This document shows positions 25,763 through 34,777 of a stretch of DNA of 64,000 bases, one piece after another. The notes beneath the pieces were generated by a model that worked only from the letters and a program-made list of their open reading frames with translations, was not told the DNA's origin and did not search any database. Within the stretch, counting starts at the first letter, position 1; each line of letters opens with the position of its first letter. The translations under genes and the position numbers were made by a program. This DNA comes from Amycolatopsis sp. FBCC-B4732 (GTDB lineage: Bacteria > Actinomycetota > Actinomycetes > Mycobacteriales > Pseudonocardiaceae). Location of the stretch: assembly GCF_023008405.1 (NCBI RefSeq), contig NZ_CP095376.1:6242501-6306500 (forward strand), read 5' to 3'.

Positions 25763-27039
25763 AAGACGTCCAGCGCCGCACTCAAGATCTCCACCGGCGG
25801 CGCCGACACCGCGACCCGCACGGCGTTCGGCGCGTGCCCCGGCAGCACGGCGAACGCCGCCGCCGGGGAGAGTGCTATCCCGTGCCGGGCCGCGGCGGCC
25901 ACGAACGTGTCCGCTCGCCAGTGGTCCGGCAGCTCCCACCAGCGGTGGTACGAAGCCGCGTCGCCGCGCAGGTCCGGGAGCTTCTCCCGGACCACCAGTG
26001 CCCGCGCGGCGGCGTCGCGGCGTTTGGCGGCCTCGACTTCGGCGAGCGTGCCCGTCACGATCCACTGCGTCGCCGCTTCGACGGCGAAGCGCGACGCCGC
26101 CCAGCCGCCCGAGCGCACCGACGACGCCAGCCGGGCGGCCCACCGCGGCGGCGGCACCAGGAAGCCCGCGGTCAGGCCGGGCGCGACGCGTTTGGACAGG
26201 CTGTCGACGAAGACCGTCCGCTCCGGCGCGTAGGCGGCGAACGGCCGGACGTCGTCGCGCAGGAACGTGTAGATGCCGTCCTCGATCACCGGCAGGTCGA
26301 GCCGCTCGACGACTTCGGCCAGCTCCTCCCGCCGTCGCGCGGGCATCGTCGTGCCGAGCGGGTTGTGCAGCGTCGGCTGGACGTACAGCGCGCGCACCGG
26401 CTCCGCCGCGGCGAGGGCCGCCGGCACGAGGCCGTCCTCGTCGGTCTCGATCGGCACGAGCTCGATCCCGAGCCGCGCCGCCAGCGCCTTGACCACCGGG
26501 TACGTCAGCGACTCCACCGCGAGCCGCTCCCCCACCGGGACGAACGCGGCGATCGCCGCCGCGATGGCCTGCCTGCCGTTGCCGGTGAACAGGATCGTCG
26601 CGGGGTCCGGGCGCCACTCGCGCCGGGTGAGCAACGCGGCCGCCGCCGTCCGGGCCGCCGGCGTCCCCGCGGCGCCGATCGGGTGCAGGGCCGCGGTGAG
26701 GACGTCCGCGCGCAGCAACGGTTCCAGTGCCTTCGCCAGCAGCGCCGACTGGTCGGGCAGGACGGCGAAGTTGAGTTCGAGGTCGACGCGGGCGTCGCCG
26801 GGCTCGGCGAGCGCGGGCTCGGGCGGCGGCTTCGCGGCCCGGACGAACGTGCCGCGGCCGACTTCGCCGACGGCCAGGCCGCGCCGGACGAGCTCGCCGT
26901 AGACGCGGGCGGCGGTGGAGTTCGCGATGCCGTGCTGCCGCGCGAACCGGCGCTGCGGCGGGAGCCGGTCGCCGGGGCGCAGCCGGCCGGCTTCGATGTC
27001 GGCCGCGAGGGTGTCCGCGACGACGCGGTAGTCGTCCAT
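25717..27039 (-). CDS. MocR-type GntR regulator with aminotransferase domain
   Basis: A 440-residue PLP-binding transcription factor. Winged helix at 1-70 (AGRLRPGDRLPPQRRFA, HGIANSTAARVYGELV), linker, then a fold-type I aminotransferase domain with the PLP lysine in DSLSKRVAPGL and QPTLHNPLGTT. MocR proteins sense PLP, GABA, ectoine precursors or similar amino compounds. It diverges from the O-methyltransferase gene with 69 bp between starts, so that gene is its most likely target (inference). ATG at 27039; its 3' end is duplicated downstream. Confidence 0.9.
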   Translation of the reverse strand: MDDYRVVADTLAADIEAGRLRPGDRLPPQRRFARQHGIANSTAARVYGELVRRGLAVGEVGRGTFVRAAKPPPEPALAEPGDARVDLELNFAVLPDQSALLAKALEPLLRADVLTAALHPIGAAGTPAARTAAAALLTRREWRPDPATILFTGNGRQAIAAAIAAFVPVGERLAVESLTYPVVKALAARLGIELVPIETDEDGLVPAALAAAEPVRALYVQPTLHNPLGTTMPARRREELAEVVERLDLPVIEDGIYTFLRDDVRPFAAYAPERTVFVDSLSKRVAPGLTAGFLVPPPRWAARLASSVRSGGWAASRFAVEAATQWIVTGTLAEVEAAKRRDAAARALVVREKLPDLRGDAASYHRWWELPDHWRADTFVAAAARHGIALSPAAAFAVLPGHAPNAVRVAVSAPPVEILSAALDVLAGLAGGSPDDLLAD

Positions 27040-27108
27040 GTCCACCTTTCCCGCTTCCGGTCGCTCCTGAGCATGATCCCAGCCCGCTAGATTGGCCGTG
27101 GAGGTGCC

Positions 27109-27765
27109 ATGACCGACAAGACCTGGGCCGAAGTCGACGACTACCTCACCGGCGCGCTGCTCGCCCCCGATCCGGTGCTCGACGACGCACTCGCCGACTC
27201 GGCCGCCGCCGGGTTGCCGTCCATCGCCGTCGCGCCCAACCAGGGCAAGCTGCTGAACCTGCTGGCCCGCCTGTCCGGCGCGCGGGCGATCCTCGAGATC
27301 GGCACGCTCGGCGGGTACAGCACGATCTGGCTGGCCCGCGCGCTCCCGGTCGGTGGCAAGCTGGTGACCTGCGAATACGAACCGAAACACGCGGAAGTCG
27401 CGAAGGCGAACCTGGCCCGGGCGGGCTTCGGCGAGGACGTCGCCGAGATCCGGGTCGGCGCCGCGCTGGACACGCTGCCCACGCTCACCGGGCCGTTCGA
27501 CTTCGTGTTCGTCGACGCCGACAAGGCCAACCTGGCGAACTACGTGCGGGCCGCGCTGGAGCTGTCCCGGCCGGGCACCACGATCGTCGTCGACAACGTC
27601 GTGCGCCAGGGCCGGGTCGCCGACGCGGGCAGCGACGACCCGAACGTCCGCGGTGCGCGGGAGATGTTCGACGTGCTCGCCGCCGAGCCGCGGCTGGACG
27701 CGACCGCCGTCCAGACCGTCGGCACCAAGGGGCACGACGGGTTCGTGCTGGGCATCGTCCGGTAG
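27109..27765 (+). CDS. SAM-dependent O-methyltransferase (catechol/caffeoyl-CoA OMT type)
   Basis: A 218-residue class I methyltransferase. LEIGTLGGYST binds SAM, FVDADKAN and VVDNVVRQGR supply the divalent-metal ligands, and the C-terminus GFVLGIVR closes the fold. Family members methylate catechol-type hydroxyls in small molecules. ATG with GGAGGTGCC upstream. Divergent from the MocR regulator; no biosynthetic cluster surrounds it. Confidence 0.9.
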   Translation: MTDKTWAEVDDYLTGALLAPDPVLDDALADSAAAGLPSIAVAPNQGKLLNLLARLSGARAILEIGTLGGYSTIWLARALPVGGKLVTCEYEPKHAEVAKANLARAGFGEDVAEIRVGAALDTLPTLTGPFDFVFVDADKANLANYVRAALELSRPGTTIVVDNVVRQGRVADAGSDDPNVRGAREMFDVLAAEPRLDATAVQTVGTKGHDGFVLGIVR

Positions 27766-27780
27766 CCGCTTTCCGACGGC

Positions 27781-29670
27781 TCAGCGCGGTGGCCGGGCCA
27801 CCGGTGACGGCGGCGGCACCACCTGGTGCGCCGCCGTCATGAAGCCGCGCCAGACGTCGGCCGGGACGACGTCTCCGGTCAGCTTCGCGCCGTGGGCGTC
27901 CTTGAGCCGCCGGTCGTCGTCGGAGCCGATCCAGACCGCGGTCGCGAGCTGCCCGGTGTAGCCGACGGCCCAGGCGTCCTGGTTGTCCGGGCTGTTCCCG
28001 TGCTCGGCCTCGCCGGTGCGCAGCGCGGTGCCGCCGTCGCCGGTCAGGGTGCTGGTGACGTCCCGGGCGACGCGGTGACTGGCGTCGTCGTCGCCGAACG
28101 CCGGGCTCGCGGTGTCCGGGGCCTCCCACACCACCGCGCCGCTCTCGTCGCGCACCTTCGCGACCAGGTGCGGGGTCGTGCGCCGGCCGTCGGCGGCGAA
28201 GGTCGCGTAGGCGCCGGCCAGGTCGAGCGGCCGCACCGGGTACCGGCCGACCGCGATCCCCGGCCCGATGAGGAAGCCGTCCTTCTCGCGCATGGTCGGG
28301 ACGCCGTCGACGGTCTCCGGGATGCCGGCCCGGCGCGCGGTCTCGCTCAGCGCGTCCGGGCCGAGCTGCTTGGCCAGCGCGACGAAGGGCCCGTCGGCGT
28401 GCTTCCCCATGGCCGTGCGCGGGGTGCACCGCGGGCCGCAGACGTCCGGGTACTGGAAGTTCTCGCCGAGGAACTCGAGCTTCGACGGCGACGGGATCGG
28501 CTGGTCGGCGCCGTAGCCGTGGCGCAGCAGCGCGGCGAGCGTGAAGGGGTAGAACGCCGAACCCGGCGCGTGCGAGGTGCCCGCGTAGTCGCGCACGCCC
28601 TGGTCGCCGCCGTTGTAGGCGCGGACGGCCCCGGTCCGCGGGTCGACCGCGACGACGGCGCCGCGGAACTCCTTCGGTTCGCCCTTCAGCCGGTCCTGCA
28701 ACGCTTTCTCGGCGGCGTCCTGCATCCCGCGGTCCAGCGTCGTCTCGACCGTCATGTTCCCCTGCTGGAGCCGGCCGAGCGGGAAGCCTGCCCGGTCGAG
28801 CTCGGCGAGCACCTGCTGCTTGACGTGGAATTCGTCGTAGGTCACGCGGCCCGCCCGGGTTTCCGAGGGCGGCTGGATCTCGGGGCCGGGGTACGCCATC
28901 GCCTCGCCGCTCTTGACGTACCCGCGGCCGCGGAGCTTGTCGCGCACGTACTCCCAGCGCCGCCCGGCGTGCGCGTCGCCGGACGCGGCCGGGTCGTGCA
29001 CCGACGGCGACTGGATCATCCCGGCGAGGAAAGCCGCTTCGCTCCAGGTGATCGAGTCGTCGAGCTTCTTGCCGAAGTAGGCGTTCATCGCCGCCGCGGG
29101 CCCGAACGTGCCGCGGCCGAAGGAGATGATGTTGACGTAGCTCTCGAAGATCTGTTCCTTGCTCTGCTCCTGCGTGATCTTCGTGGCCAGCACGAGCTCG
29201 GCGAACTTGCGGCCGATCGTGGCGTCGTCGTCGCCGGTGGACTTCTTGATGTACTGCTGGGTGATCCCGGACCCGCCGCCGACGCCGGTGAGGAACGCGC
29301 GGCCGATGCCGGTCGGGTCGAACCCCTGGTTGTCCCAGAAGGTCGGGTCCTCGGTGGCGATGATGGCGTCCCGCAGCTTCGCCGGCACCTGCGCGTAGGG
29401 CACGAACATCCGGTCGCCGTCGGCCGGGATCACCTTCAGCAGCTCGGAACCGTCGGAGTACCGCAGCACGACGGTCTTGTCGAGCCCGGCCAGCACCTCC
29501 TGCGGGCTGCGGACGTCGAGCACGAGGTAGGCGACCCAGAACGCGATCAGCGGGACGCCGGCCAGCACGCCGAACGTCCGGTACGCGGTCCGCCGGACGC
29601 GCCGCCACCGCCGCCGTCGCGGGGTTTTGACGGCGGGTTCGTCGGTCGGCTCCTCGTTCGGCAAGGTCAC
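27781..29670 (-). CDS. Class A PBP: GT51 domain plus degenerate transpeptidase domain
   Basis: A 629-residue PonA-like protein: short cytoplasmic basic tail, one membrane helix (about 34-53), GT51 transglycosylase (about 70-240) and a penicillin-binding domain (about 300-610). The GT51 catalytic Glu107 (ATEDPTF) is present, with GITQQ, RKFAEL and ESYVN motifs. In the transpeptidase half all three active-site motifs are changed: SxxK reads S371-A-F-Y374, SxN reads A-D-G (425-427), and KTG reads R551-T-G. The nucleophile Ser remains but its Lys partner is Tyr, confirmed as codon TAC. It should therefore polymerise glycan but probably not crosslink or bind beta-lactams normally. Monocistronic, next to a MarR gene. 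Confidence 0.9.
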   Translation of the reverse strand: MTLPNEEPTDEPAVKTPRRRRWRRVRRTAYRTFGVLAGVPLIAFWVAYLVLDVRSPQEVLAGLDKTVVLRYSDGSELLKVIPADGDRMFVPYAQVPAKLRDAIIATEDPTFWDNQGFDPTGIGRAFLTGVGGGSGITQQYIKKSTGDDDATIGRKFAELVLATKITQEQSKEQIFESYVNIISFGRGTFGPAAAMNAYFGKKLDDSITWSEAAFLAGMIQSPSVHDPAASGDAHAGRRWEYVRDKLRGRGYVKSGEAMAYPGPEIQPPSETRAGRVTYDEFHVKQQVLAELDRAGFPLGRLQQGNMTVETTLDRGMQDAAEKALQDRLKGEPKEFRGAVVAVDPRTGAVRAYNGGDQGVRDYAGTSHAPGSAFYPFTLAALLRHGYGADQPIPSPSKLEFLGENFQYPDVCGPRCTPRTAMGKHADGPFVALAKQLGPDALSETARRAGIPETVDGVPTMREKDGFLIGPGIAVGRYPVRPLDLAGAYATFAADGRRTTPHLVAKVRDESGAVVWEAPDTASPAFGDDDASHRVARDVTSTLTGDGGTALRTGEAEHGNSPDNQDAWAVGYTGQLATAVWIGSDDDRRLKDAHGAKLTGDVVPADVWRGFMTAAHQVVPPPSPVARPPR

Positions 29671-29749
29671 GAACGGATGACGGCCGGACGGGTGAAAAGG
29701 TTCTGTGGAGAACTACCGCGGGTTGTTCGAATCCTGTCAAGACACGCCG

Positions 29750-30244
29750 TTAGCCGCCGGCTCGCCTCCGGGGAGCCGCCGAGCGCGGTGGCGTCGAGCG
29801 CATGTGGTCCCGGACCGGGGCCAGCAGGCCGGCGAGGGTTTCGACGTCGGCGCGGGAGAGCGGCTCGAAGAGCAGGCCGCTGACCACCTCGATGTGCCCG
29901 GGCAGCACCTGCGCGAGCCGCTCGCGCCCGGCGTCGGTGAGGGTGACCGTGGTGCTCCGCTCGTCGTCCGGCGACGGCGACCGCACCACCAGGCCGGCCT
30001 TCTCGAGCAGGCCCGCCTGGTAGGTCAGGCCGCTGCGGCTGTAGACGACGCCGTCGGCCAGGTCGGTCATGCGGTGACTGCCCGTCGGCGAGTCCCCGAG
30101 CCGGGCCAGCAGCTGGAACTGAACGTAGCTGAGCTCGCCGGCCTCGCGCAGCTGCTGCTCGACCGCGTGCCGCAGCAGGCTGGTCACCTCGACGAGGTCG
30201 AAGTAGGCGCCGAGCTGCACGGGGTCGAGCGACGGTTGCGGCAT
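29750..30244 (-). CDS. MarR-family repressor
   Basis: A 164-residue winged-helix dimer. SYVQFQLLARLGDSP and the recognition region MTDLADGVVYSRSGLTYQAGLLEKAGLV are followed by the wing SPDDERSTTVTLTDAGR. ATG at 30244. It is divergent from the XRE gene, and the palindrome TGCTTCGAATTCGAAGGA lies 14 bp before its start; two more copies precede the oxidoreductase at 31288. It is therefore the likely autoregulated repressor of this small regulon, responding to an electrophile, quinone or phenolic compound (inference). Confidence 0.88.
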   Translation of the reverse strand: MPQPSLDPVQLGAYFDLVEVTSLLRHAVEQQLREAGELSYVQFQLLARLGDSPTGSHRMTDLADGVVYSRSGLTYQAGLLEKAGLVVRSPSPDDERSTTVTLTDAGRERLAQVLPGHIEVVSGLLFEPLSRADVETLAGLLAPVRDHMRSTPPRSAAPRRRAGG

Positions 30245-30257
30245 GCCCGAAGTCTAC

Positions 30258-30275
30258 TGCTTCGAATTCGAAGGA
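30258..30275. promoter_or_regulatory. MarR-type operator, copy 1
   Basis: TGCTTCGAATTCGAAGGA in the 54-bp divergent gap between the MarR and XRE genes; differs at one position from the perfect copy at 31241. Confidence 0.7.
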
Positions 30276-30298
30276 GTCCGGTGGTGCAGACTGGCGCC

Positions 30299-31147
30299 AT
30301 GTCGCTGTCCGAGCTGGGCGCCGCGGTCCGCCGGCTGCGCGAGCGGGCCGAGCCGCCCGCCGGGCCGCGGACCGGGCGGCGGGTCCGCGGGCTCCGCCGG
30401 GAAGAGCTCGCCGAGCTGGCCGGGGTGTCCGCGGACTACGTGCGCCGGCTGGAGCAGGGCCGCCGCCACCCGTCGGCCGGCGTGGTGACCGCGATCGCCC
30501 GCGCGCTGCGGATCAGCCGGGCGGACTACGAGCGGCTGTGCGCGCTCGCCGGGTACGCGGCCGCCGACGGGCAGGTGCCGCGCGAAGCCGGGGCGGCGGC
30601 GATCCGGCTGCTGGAGCGGTTCGGCGGCACCCCGGCGTTCCTGACCGACCGGGCGTGGAACGTCGTCGCCGTCAACGGTGCATGGCTGGCGCTCGGCGGC
30701 GGGGCGGCGACCGGGAGCGGCCGGGACTGGAACGTCGCGTGGCGCACGTTCCGCGACGCGCGCGGGGAGATCTCCCGGACCGACGAGCACCAGGCCGCGT
30801 TCCGGGCCGCGCTCGCCGCCCGGCTCCGCGACACGCACCTGCGATACCCCGCCGACCAGGGACTCGCCGGCCTCGTCGACGAGCTGCGGAGCACCAGCCG
30901 GGTGTTCGACGCGTTGTGGCGCGCCCCGGAAACGGTGTCGGCGTACGAAAACCGCGCGGTGTTCCGCACGCCGGACGGCGAGGACATCGCGCTCGACGGC
31001 AGCCTGCTCGACGTGCCAGGGGACGACCTGATGGCGGTGGTCCTCACCGCGGCGCCGTCCTCGCCCGACGCGGCCCGCCTCGCCGAGGTCGTCCGCGCCG
31101 CCCGCGGGCCGGCCGTACTCAGGGTGGGCCAAGCCGGCCCAGGCTGA
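30299..31147 (+). CDS. XRE-family regulator with MmyB-like ligand domain
   Basis: A 282-residue regulator. The helix-turn-helix (about 25-80: RGLRREELAELAGVSADYVRRLEQG, split here as RGLRREELAEL and AGVSADYVRRLEQG) is followed by a PAS-like MmyB ligand-binding domain typical of actinobacterial regulators of short-chain dehydrogenases and oxidoreductases. ATG at 30299, divergent from the MarR gene and upstream of the oxidoreductase by 140 bp. Target genes are probably the neighbours. Confidence 0.88.
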   Translation: MSLSELGAAVRRLRERAEPPAGPRTGRRVRGLRREELAELAGVSADYVRRLEQGRRHPSAGVVTAIARALRISRADYERLCALAGYAAADGQVPREAGAAAIRLLERFGGTPAFLTDRAWNVVAVNGAWLALGGGAATGSGRDWNVAWRTFRDARGEISRTDEHQAAFRAALAARLRDTHLRYPADQGLAGLVDELRSTSRVFDALWRAPETVSAYENRAVFRTPDGEDIALDGSLLDVPGDDLMAVVLTAAPSSPDAARLAEVVRAARGPAVLRVGQAGPG

Positions 31148-31202
31148 GCCCGGCCGCGACCACGATCCTGAGCCGTGTGGATCAAGGGTGACCGGCACCA
31201 CT

Positions 31203-31258
31203 TGCTTTGAATTCGAAGCAGTTGTAGCGTGGTCCGCAGTTGCTTCGAATTCGAAGCA
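31203..31258. promoter_or_regulatory. MarR-type operators, copies 2 and 3
   Basis: TGCTTTGAATTCGAAGCA (31203-31220) and the perfect 18-bp palindrome TGCTTCGAATTCGAAGCA (31241-31258), centres 38 bp apart, 30-85 bp before the oxidoreductase start. Confidence 0.72.
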
Positions 31259-31287
31259 CATGGCTCTCACCGAAAGCGAGAACTCCG

Positions 31288-32226
31288 ATGAAGGCAGTGC
31301 GTTTCCACGACTACGGCGGCCCGGAAGTCCTGCGCTACGAGGACGTGGACCTGCCGGTGCCGGGCGCGGGGCAGGTCCGGCTCCGGGTCGCCGCGACGTC
31401 GTTCAACTCCGTCGACGGCAACATCCGCGGCGGCTTCATGCGCGGCCCCATCCCCGTCGAGCTGCCCCACACCCCGGGCATCGACGTCGCCGGCACGGTC
31501 GACGCGCTCGGTGACGGCGTCGACGGCCTGGCGGTCGGCGACCGGGTCGTCGGCTTCCTGCCGATGGACGGCGCCGGCGCGGCCGCGGAGTACGTCGTCG
31601 CACCGGCCGAGGCCCTGACGGCGGCGCCCCGGGACGTCCCGCTGGCCGACGCGGCCGCGTTGCCGCTGGTCGGCCTGACCGCGCGGCAAGCACTCTTCGA
31701 CCACGGCGGGCTGCGCTCGGGGCAGCGCGTGCTGATCAACGGCGCCGGCGGCGCGGTCGGCGGCTACGCCGTGCAGCTGGCCAAGGGGGCCGGCGCCCAC
31801 GTCATCGCGACGGCGAGCCCGCGCAGCACCGACGCGGTCAAGGCCGCCGGCGCCGACGAAGTCGTCGAGCACACCACGACGCCGGTGACCGCGGCGGTGA
31901 CCGAGCCGGTCGACCTGGTGCTCAACCTCGCCCCGGTCGACCCGGCGGAGCTGGCCGCGCTGGTCACGCTGATCCGGCCGGGCGGCGCGCTGGTGAACAC
32001 GACGGTGTGGATGCCGGCGCCGTCCGACGAGGAGCGCGGCGTGCGCGGCATCGACCTGTTCGTCCGCAGCGACGCCGATCAGCTGGCGAAGCTGGTGGCC
32101 CTGGTCGACCAGGGCGAGCTGCGCGTCGACGTGGCCGAGCGGGTGCCGCTGGCCGAGCTGCCGGCGTTGCACGCACGGGCCGCCGAGGGCGCGGTGCACG
32201 GCAAGGTCGTCGTCGTCCCGGCCTGA
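31288..32226 (+). CDS. Zinc-independent NADP(H) quinone oxidoreductase (MDR superfamily)
   Basis: A 312-residue medium-chain reductase. KAVRFHDYGGPEVLRYEDV opens the GroES-like domain; the cofactor loop is INGAGGAVGGYAVQLAK; no zinc-binding Cys cluster is present, which points to the quinone oxidoreductase/enoyl reductase class. It would reduce quinones or enones with NADPH, fitting control by a MarR repressor through the two palindromes upstream. ATG at 31288 follows GCGAGAAC, a weak ribosome site. Confidence 0.9.
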   Translation: MKAVRFHDYGGPEVLRYEDVDLPVPGAGQVRLRVAATSFNSVDGNIRGGFMRGPIPVELPHTPGIDVAGTVDALGDGVDGLAVGDRVVGFLPMDGAGAAAEYVVAPAEALTAAPRDVPLADAAALPLVGLTARQALFDHGGLRSGQRVLINGAGGAVGGYAVQLAKGAGAHVIATASPRSTDAVKAAGADEVVEHTTTPVTAAVTEPVDLVLNLAPVDPAELAALVTLIRPGGALVNTTVWMPAPSDEERGVRGIDLFVRSDADQLAKLVALVDQGELRVDVAERVPLAELPALHARAAEGAVHGKVVVVPA

Positions 32227-32256
32227 GCGCTACCCGAGCCAACGACGGTCCGAGCG

Positions 32257-32982
32257 TCAGGAGAGGAAGGCGCGGAGGAGGGACGCCGTGCCTTCGATGT
32301 GCTCCGCCATCGCCTGGCGGGCGGCGGGGGCGTCGCCGGCGAGGATCGCGTCGACGATGGCCTCGTGCTGGGCGTTCGAGTGCTCGAGGTTGGGCGGCAG
32401 CAAGGGGATCCGGTCGAGCAGCTGGTTGACCCGGGTGCGGGCGTCGGCCATCGCCGTGGTCAGGGAGCCGGATGCGGTGACCTCGGCGATCGCCAGGTGC
32501 AGGCGGGAATCCTTGCGCCGGTAGTCCTCGAGGTCCGCGCCCGCGGCCTCGGCGAGCGTGCCGGTGAGGTGCTGCCGGTCGGCGGGGCTCAGCGACCGCG
32601 CCGCGGCCATCTCGGCGGCGCCGGTTTCGAGGACGTACCGGAGGCTCAGCGCGTCCTCCAGCCCGACCGCGTCGACCTTGCCGCTGGGTGACTTCTCGGA
32701 AGGTGCGGGGAGGCTCTCGTTCACGAACGTGCCGCCGTACCGACCTCGGCGTGACTCCACGTAACCGGCGTCGGAGAGCGCCCGGATGGCTTCCCGCAAC
32801 GTCACGCGGCTGACCCCGAGCCGCTCGGCGAGCTCCCGTTCCGACGGCAGCCGCTCCCCCGCGCCGACCACGCCGAGCCGGATGGCCTGCAGCAGCCGCT
32901 CGACCGTCTCCTCGAAGGCGTTGCCCGTGCGAACCGGCCGGAACAGCGCTTCACCGGCATTCGCCACCGACGTCGACTCCAT
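32257..32982 (-). CDS. FadR/GntR-family regulator (FCD domain)
   Basis: A 241-residue repressor with winged helix at about 25-95 (AGERLPSERELAERLGVSRV, TLREAIRALSDAGYVESRRG) and an all-helical FCD domain. Converges on the oxidoreductase gene with 30 bp between stops and has no clear target adjacent; the gene beyond its promoter is a small orphan. Ligand unknown, commonly an organic acid. Confidence 0.88.
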   Translation of the reverse strand: MESTSVANAGEALFRPVRTGNAFEETVERLLQAIRLGVVGAGERLPSERELAERLGVSRVTLREAIRALSDAGYVESRRGRYGGTFVNESLPAPSEKSPSGKVDAVGLEDALSLRYVLETGAAEMAAARSLSPADRQHLTGTLAEAAGADLEDYRRKDSRLHLAIAEVTASGSLTTAMADARTRVNQLLDRIPLLPPNLEHSNAQHEAIVDAILAGDAPAARQAMAEHIEGTASLLRAFLS

Positions 32983-33129
32983 CCCGCGAGTCTAGGCGCC
33001 GCACGCCGGCCGCGGTCACCCTGCGTTCCCGCGCCGGTGTTCGCCGGGCGGAAAACCGGTGGATCCGGACGGCCACGGTGAGCGACGATGGGGCGACCGA
33101 CACCGAACATCGACGCAGGGGGCGATCCG

Positions 33130-33318
33130 GTGCACTTCCTCATGGCGGAGGACTTGGTCCACGAACGGGAGAACGAGTTGCGCCACGGCGTGCGCAACCG
33201 CCCACCCGGCCGTGCGACGCCGAGACGCCGCACGGGCACGAGAAAGCAGCAATTCGGCTGGACCCTGGTCGAAGTCGGCCTGCGGCTGGCGGTCGAGCCG
33301 GAAGACGAGCCGCGCTGA
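33130..33318 (+). CDS. Small hypothetical protein
   Basis: A 62-residue protein starting at GTG 33130 (VHFLMAEDLVHEREN...), basic in the middle and acidic at the end. GGGGGC lies a few bases upstream. An ATG at 33088 in the same frame would add fourteen residues. Similar short MAEDLVHERE-type proteins seem common in actinobacteria, but I cannot name a family. Its stop codon is supplied by the inverted-repeat element that follows. Confidence 0.5.
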   Translation: MHFLMAEDLVHERENELRHGVRNRPPGRATPRRRTGTRKQQFGWTLVEVGLRLAVEPEDEPR

Positions 33319-33400
33319 CCCGAAGCGGCACTTTCCCTACGAAAGTGCGGTGCCACCCCAGGTCCGCACTTTCCCTATGAAAGTGCGGCTTCGGGTCAGC
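33314..33400. repeat. Nested inverted-repeat element (REP-like, bidirectional terminator)
   Basis: Outer arms GCTGACCCGAAGC (33314-33326) and its exact complement (33388-33400). Inside are two hairpins with related stems: GCACTTTC-cctac-GAAAGTGC (33328-33348) and CCGCACTTTC-cctat-GAAAGTGCGG (33364-33388). Each outer arm carries the TGA stop of the gene running into it. Confidence 0.85.
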
Positions 33401-34763
33401 ACTCGATGACGTTCACCGCCAGGCCGCCGCGGGCGGTTTCCTTGTACTTGACGCTCATGTCCGCGCCCGTCTCGCGCATCGTCTTGATCGCCTTGTCCAG
33501 CGTCACCACGTGGCTGCCGTCGCCGCGCATCGCCATGCGGGCCGCGTGGATCGCCTTCGACGCGCCCACCGCGTTGCGCTCGATGCACGGGATCTGGACC
33601 AGGCCGCCGACCGGATCACAAGTGAGCCCGAGGTGGTGCTCCACGCCGATCTCCGCCGCGTTCTCCACCTGGGCCGGTGAGCCGCCGAGGACCTCCGTCA
33701 GGCCCGCCGCGGCCATCGCCGACGCCGAACCGACTTCGCCCTGGCAGCCGACTTCGGCGCCCGAGATCGAGCCCGTCTGCTTGAGGATCGAGCCGATCGC
33801 GCCCGCCGTGAGCATGAACTTGACGATGCCGTCGTCGGTCGAGTGGCGGATGAAGCGCTGGTAGTAGTGCAGCACCGCCGGGATGATCCCCGCCGCGCCG
33901 TTGGTCGGGGCCGTCACCACGCGGCCGCCCGCGGCGTTCTCCTCGTTGACCGCCAAGGCGTACAGGCTCACCCAGTCCATCGCGTACAGCGGGTCGTCCA
34001 GGCCGTCCTCGGCCAGGAGCTTCTCGTGCAACGCCTTCGCGCGCCGCGGCACCTTCAGGCCGCCCGGGAGCACGCCTTCGTGGGTGCAGCCGTTGCGGAC
34101 GCACTCGGCCATGACGGCCCAGATGTCCAGGAGCCCGTCGCGCACCTCTTCGCGCGAGCGCCAGGCCAGCTCGTTCGCCAGCATGACCTCGCTGATCGGC
34201 AGCCCGGTTTCCGCGCAGTGCCCGAGCAGGTCCGCGCCCGTGCGGAACGGGTACGGCACCGGCGTCGAGTCCTCGACGAACACCGCGTCGGTCTCGTAGG
34301 ACTCGTCGCGCACGAATCCGCCGCCGACCGAGTAGTACGTCCGTTCGCGCAGCAGCTCACCGGCGGCGTCGAACGCGCGGAAGACCATGCCGTTCGGGTG
34401 CGCGGGCAGCGACTTGCGGCGGTGCATGGTGAGGTCGTTGTCCTCGTCGAACGCGATCTCGTGCGTGCCGCCGACTTTCAGCCGCCCGGACTCGCGGATC
34501 TCCGCGATCTTGCCCGGCACGGTGTCGGTGTCGATCTCTTCGGGACGCTCACCGGAAAGCCCGAGCAGGACGGCTTTGTCGCTGCCGTGGCCGAAGCCGG
34601 TCGCGCCGAGCGAGCCGAACAGCTCGGCCTGCACGCGGGAAGTCCGCGCGAGGTCGTCACCGAGTCCGTCCACAAAGGTCAGTGCCGCCCGCATCGGCCC
34701 GACGGTGTGGGAGCTCGACGGGCCGATGCCGATGGAAAACAGGTCGAAGACGCTGATCGCCAT
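33396..34763 (-). CDS. sdaA: L-serine ammonia-lyase, iron-sulfur type
   Basis: Single-chain bacterial L-serine dehydratase, 455 residues, converting serine to pyruvate and ammonia with a 4Fe-4S cluster. N-terminal [20 protein letters not shown] is the beta-domain signature; the alpha domain has [18 protein letters not shown] with cluster cysteines. ATG at 34763, fourteen bases after the lipA stop, makes it the last gene of the glycine-riboswitch operon. Here it removes serine made from glycine by GlyA. Confidence 0.95.
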   Translation of the reverse strand: MAISVFDLFSIGIGPSSSHTVGPMRAALTFVDGLGDDLARTSRVQAELFGSLGATGFGHGSDKAVLLGLSGERPEEIDTDTVPGKIAEIRESGRLKVGGTHEIAFDEDNDLTMHRRKSLPAHPNGMVFRAFDAAGELLRERTYYSVGGGFVRDESYETDAVFVEDSTPVPYPFRTGADLLGHCAETGLPISEVMLANELAWRSREEVRDGLLDIWAVMAECVRNGCTHEGVLPGGLKVPRRAKALHEKLLAEDGLDDPLYAMDWVSLYALAVNEENAAGGRVVTAPTNGAAGIIPAVLHYYQRFIRHSTDDGIVKFMLTAGAIGSILKQTGSISGAEVGCQGEVGSASAMAAAGLTEVLGGSPAQVENAAEIGVEHHLGLTCDPVGGLVQIPCIERNAVGASKAIHAARMAMRGDGSHVVTLDKAIKTMRETGADMSVKYKETARGGLAVNVIEC

Positions 34764-34777
34764 TGATCCGCCCCTTC

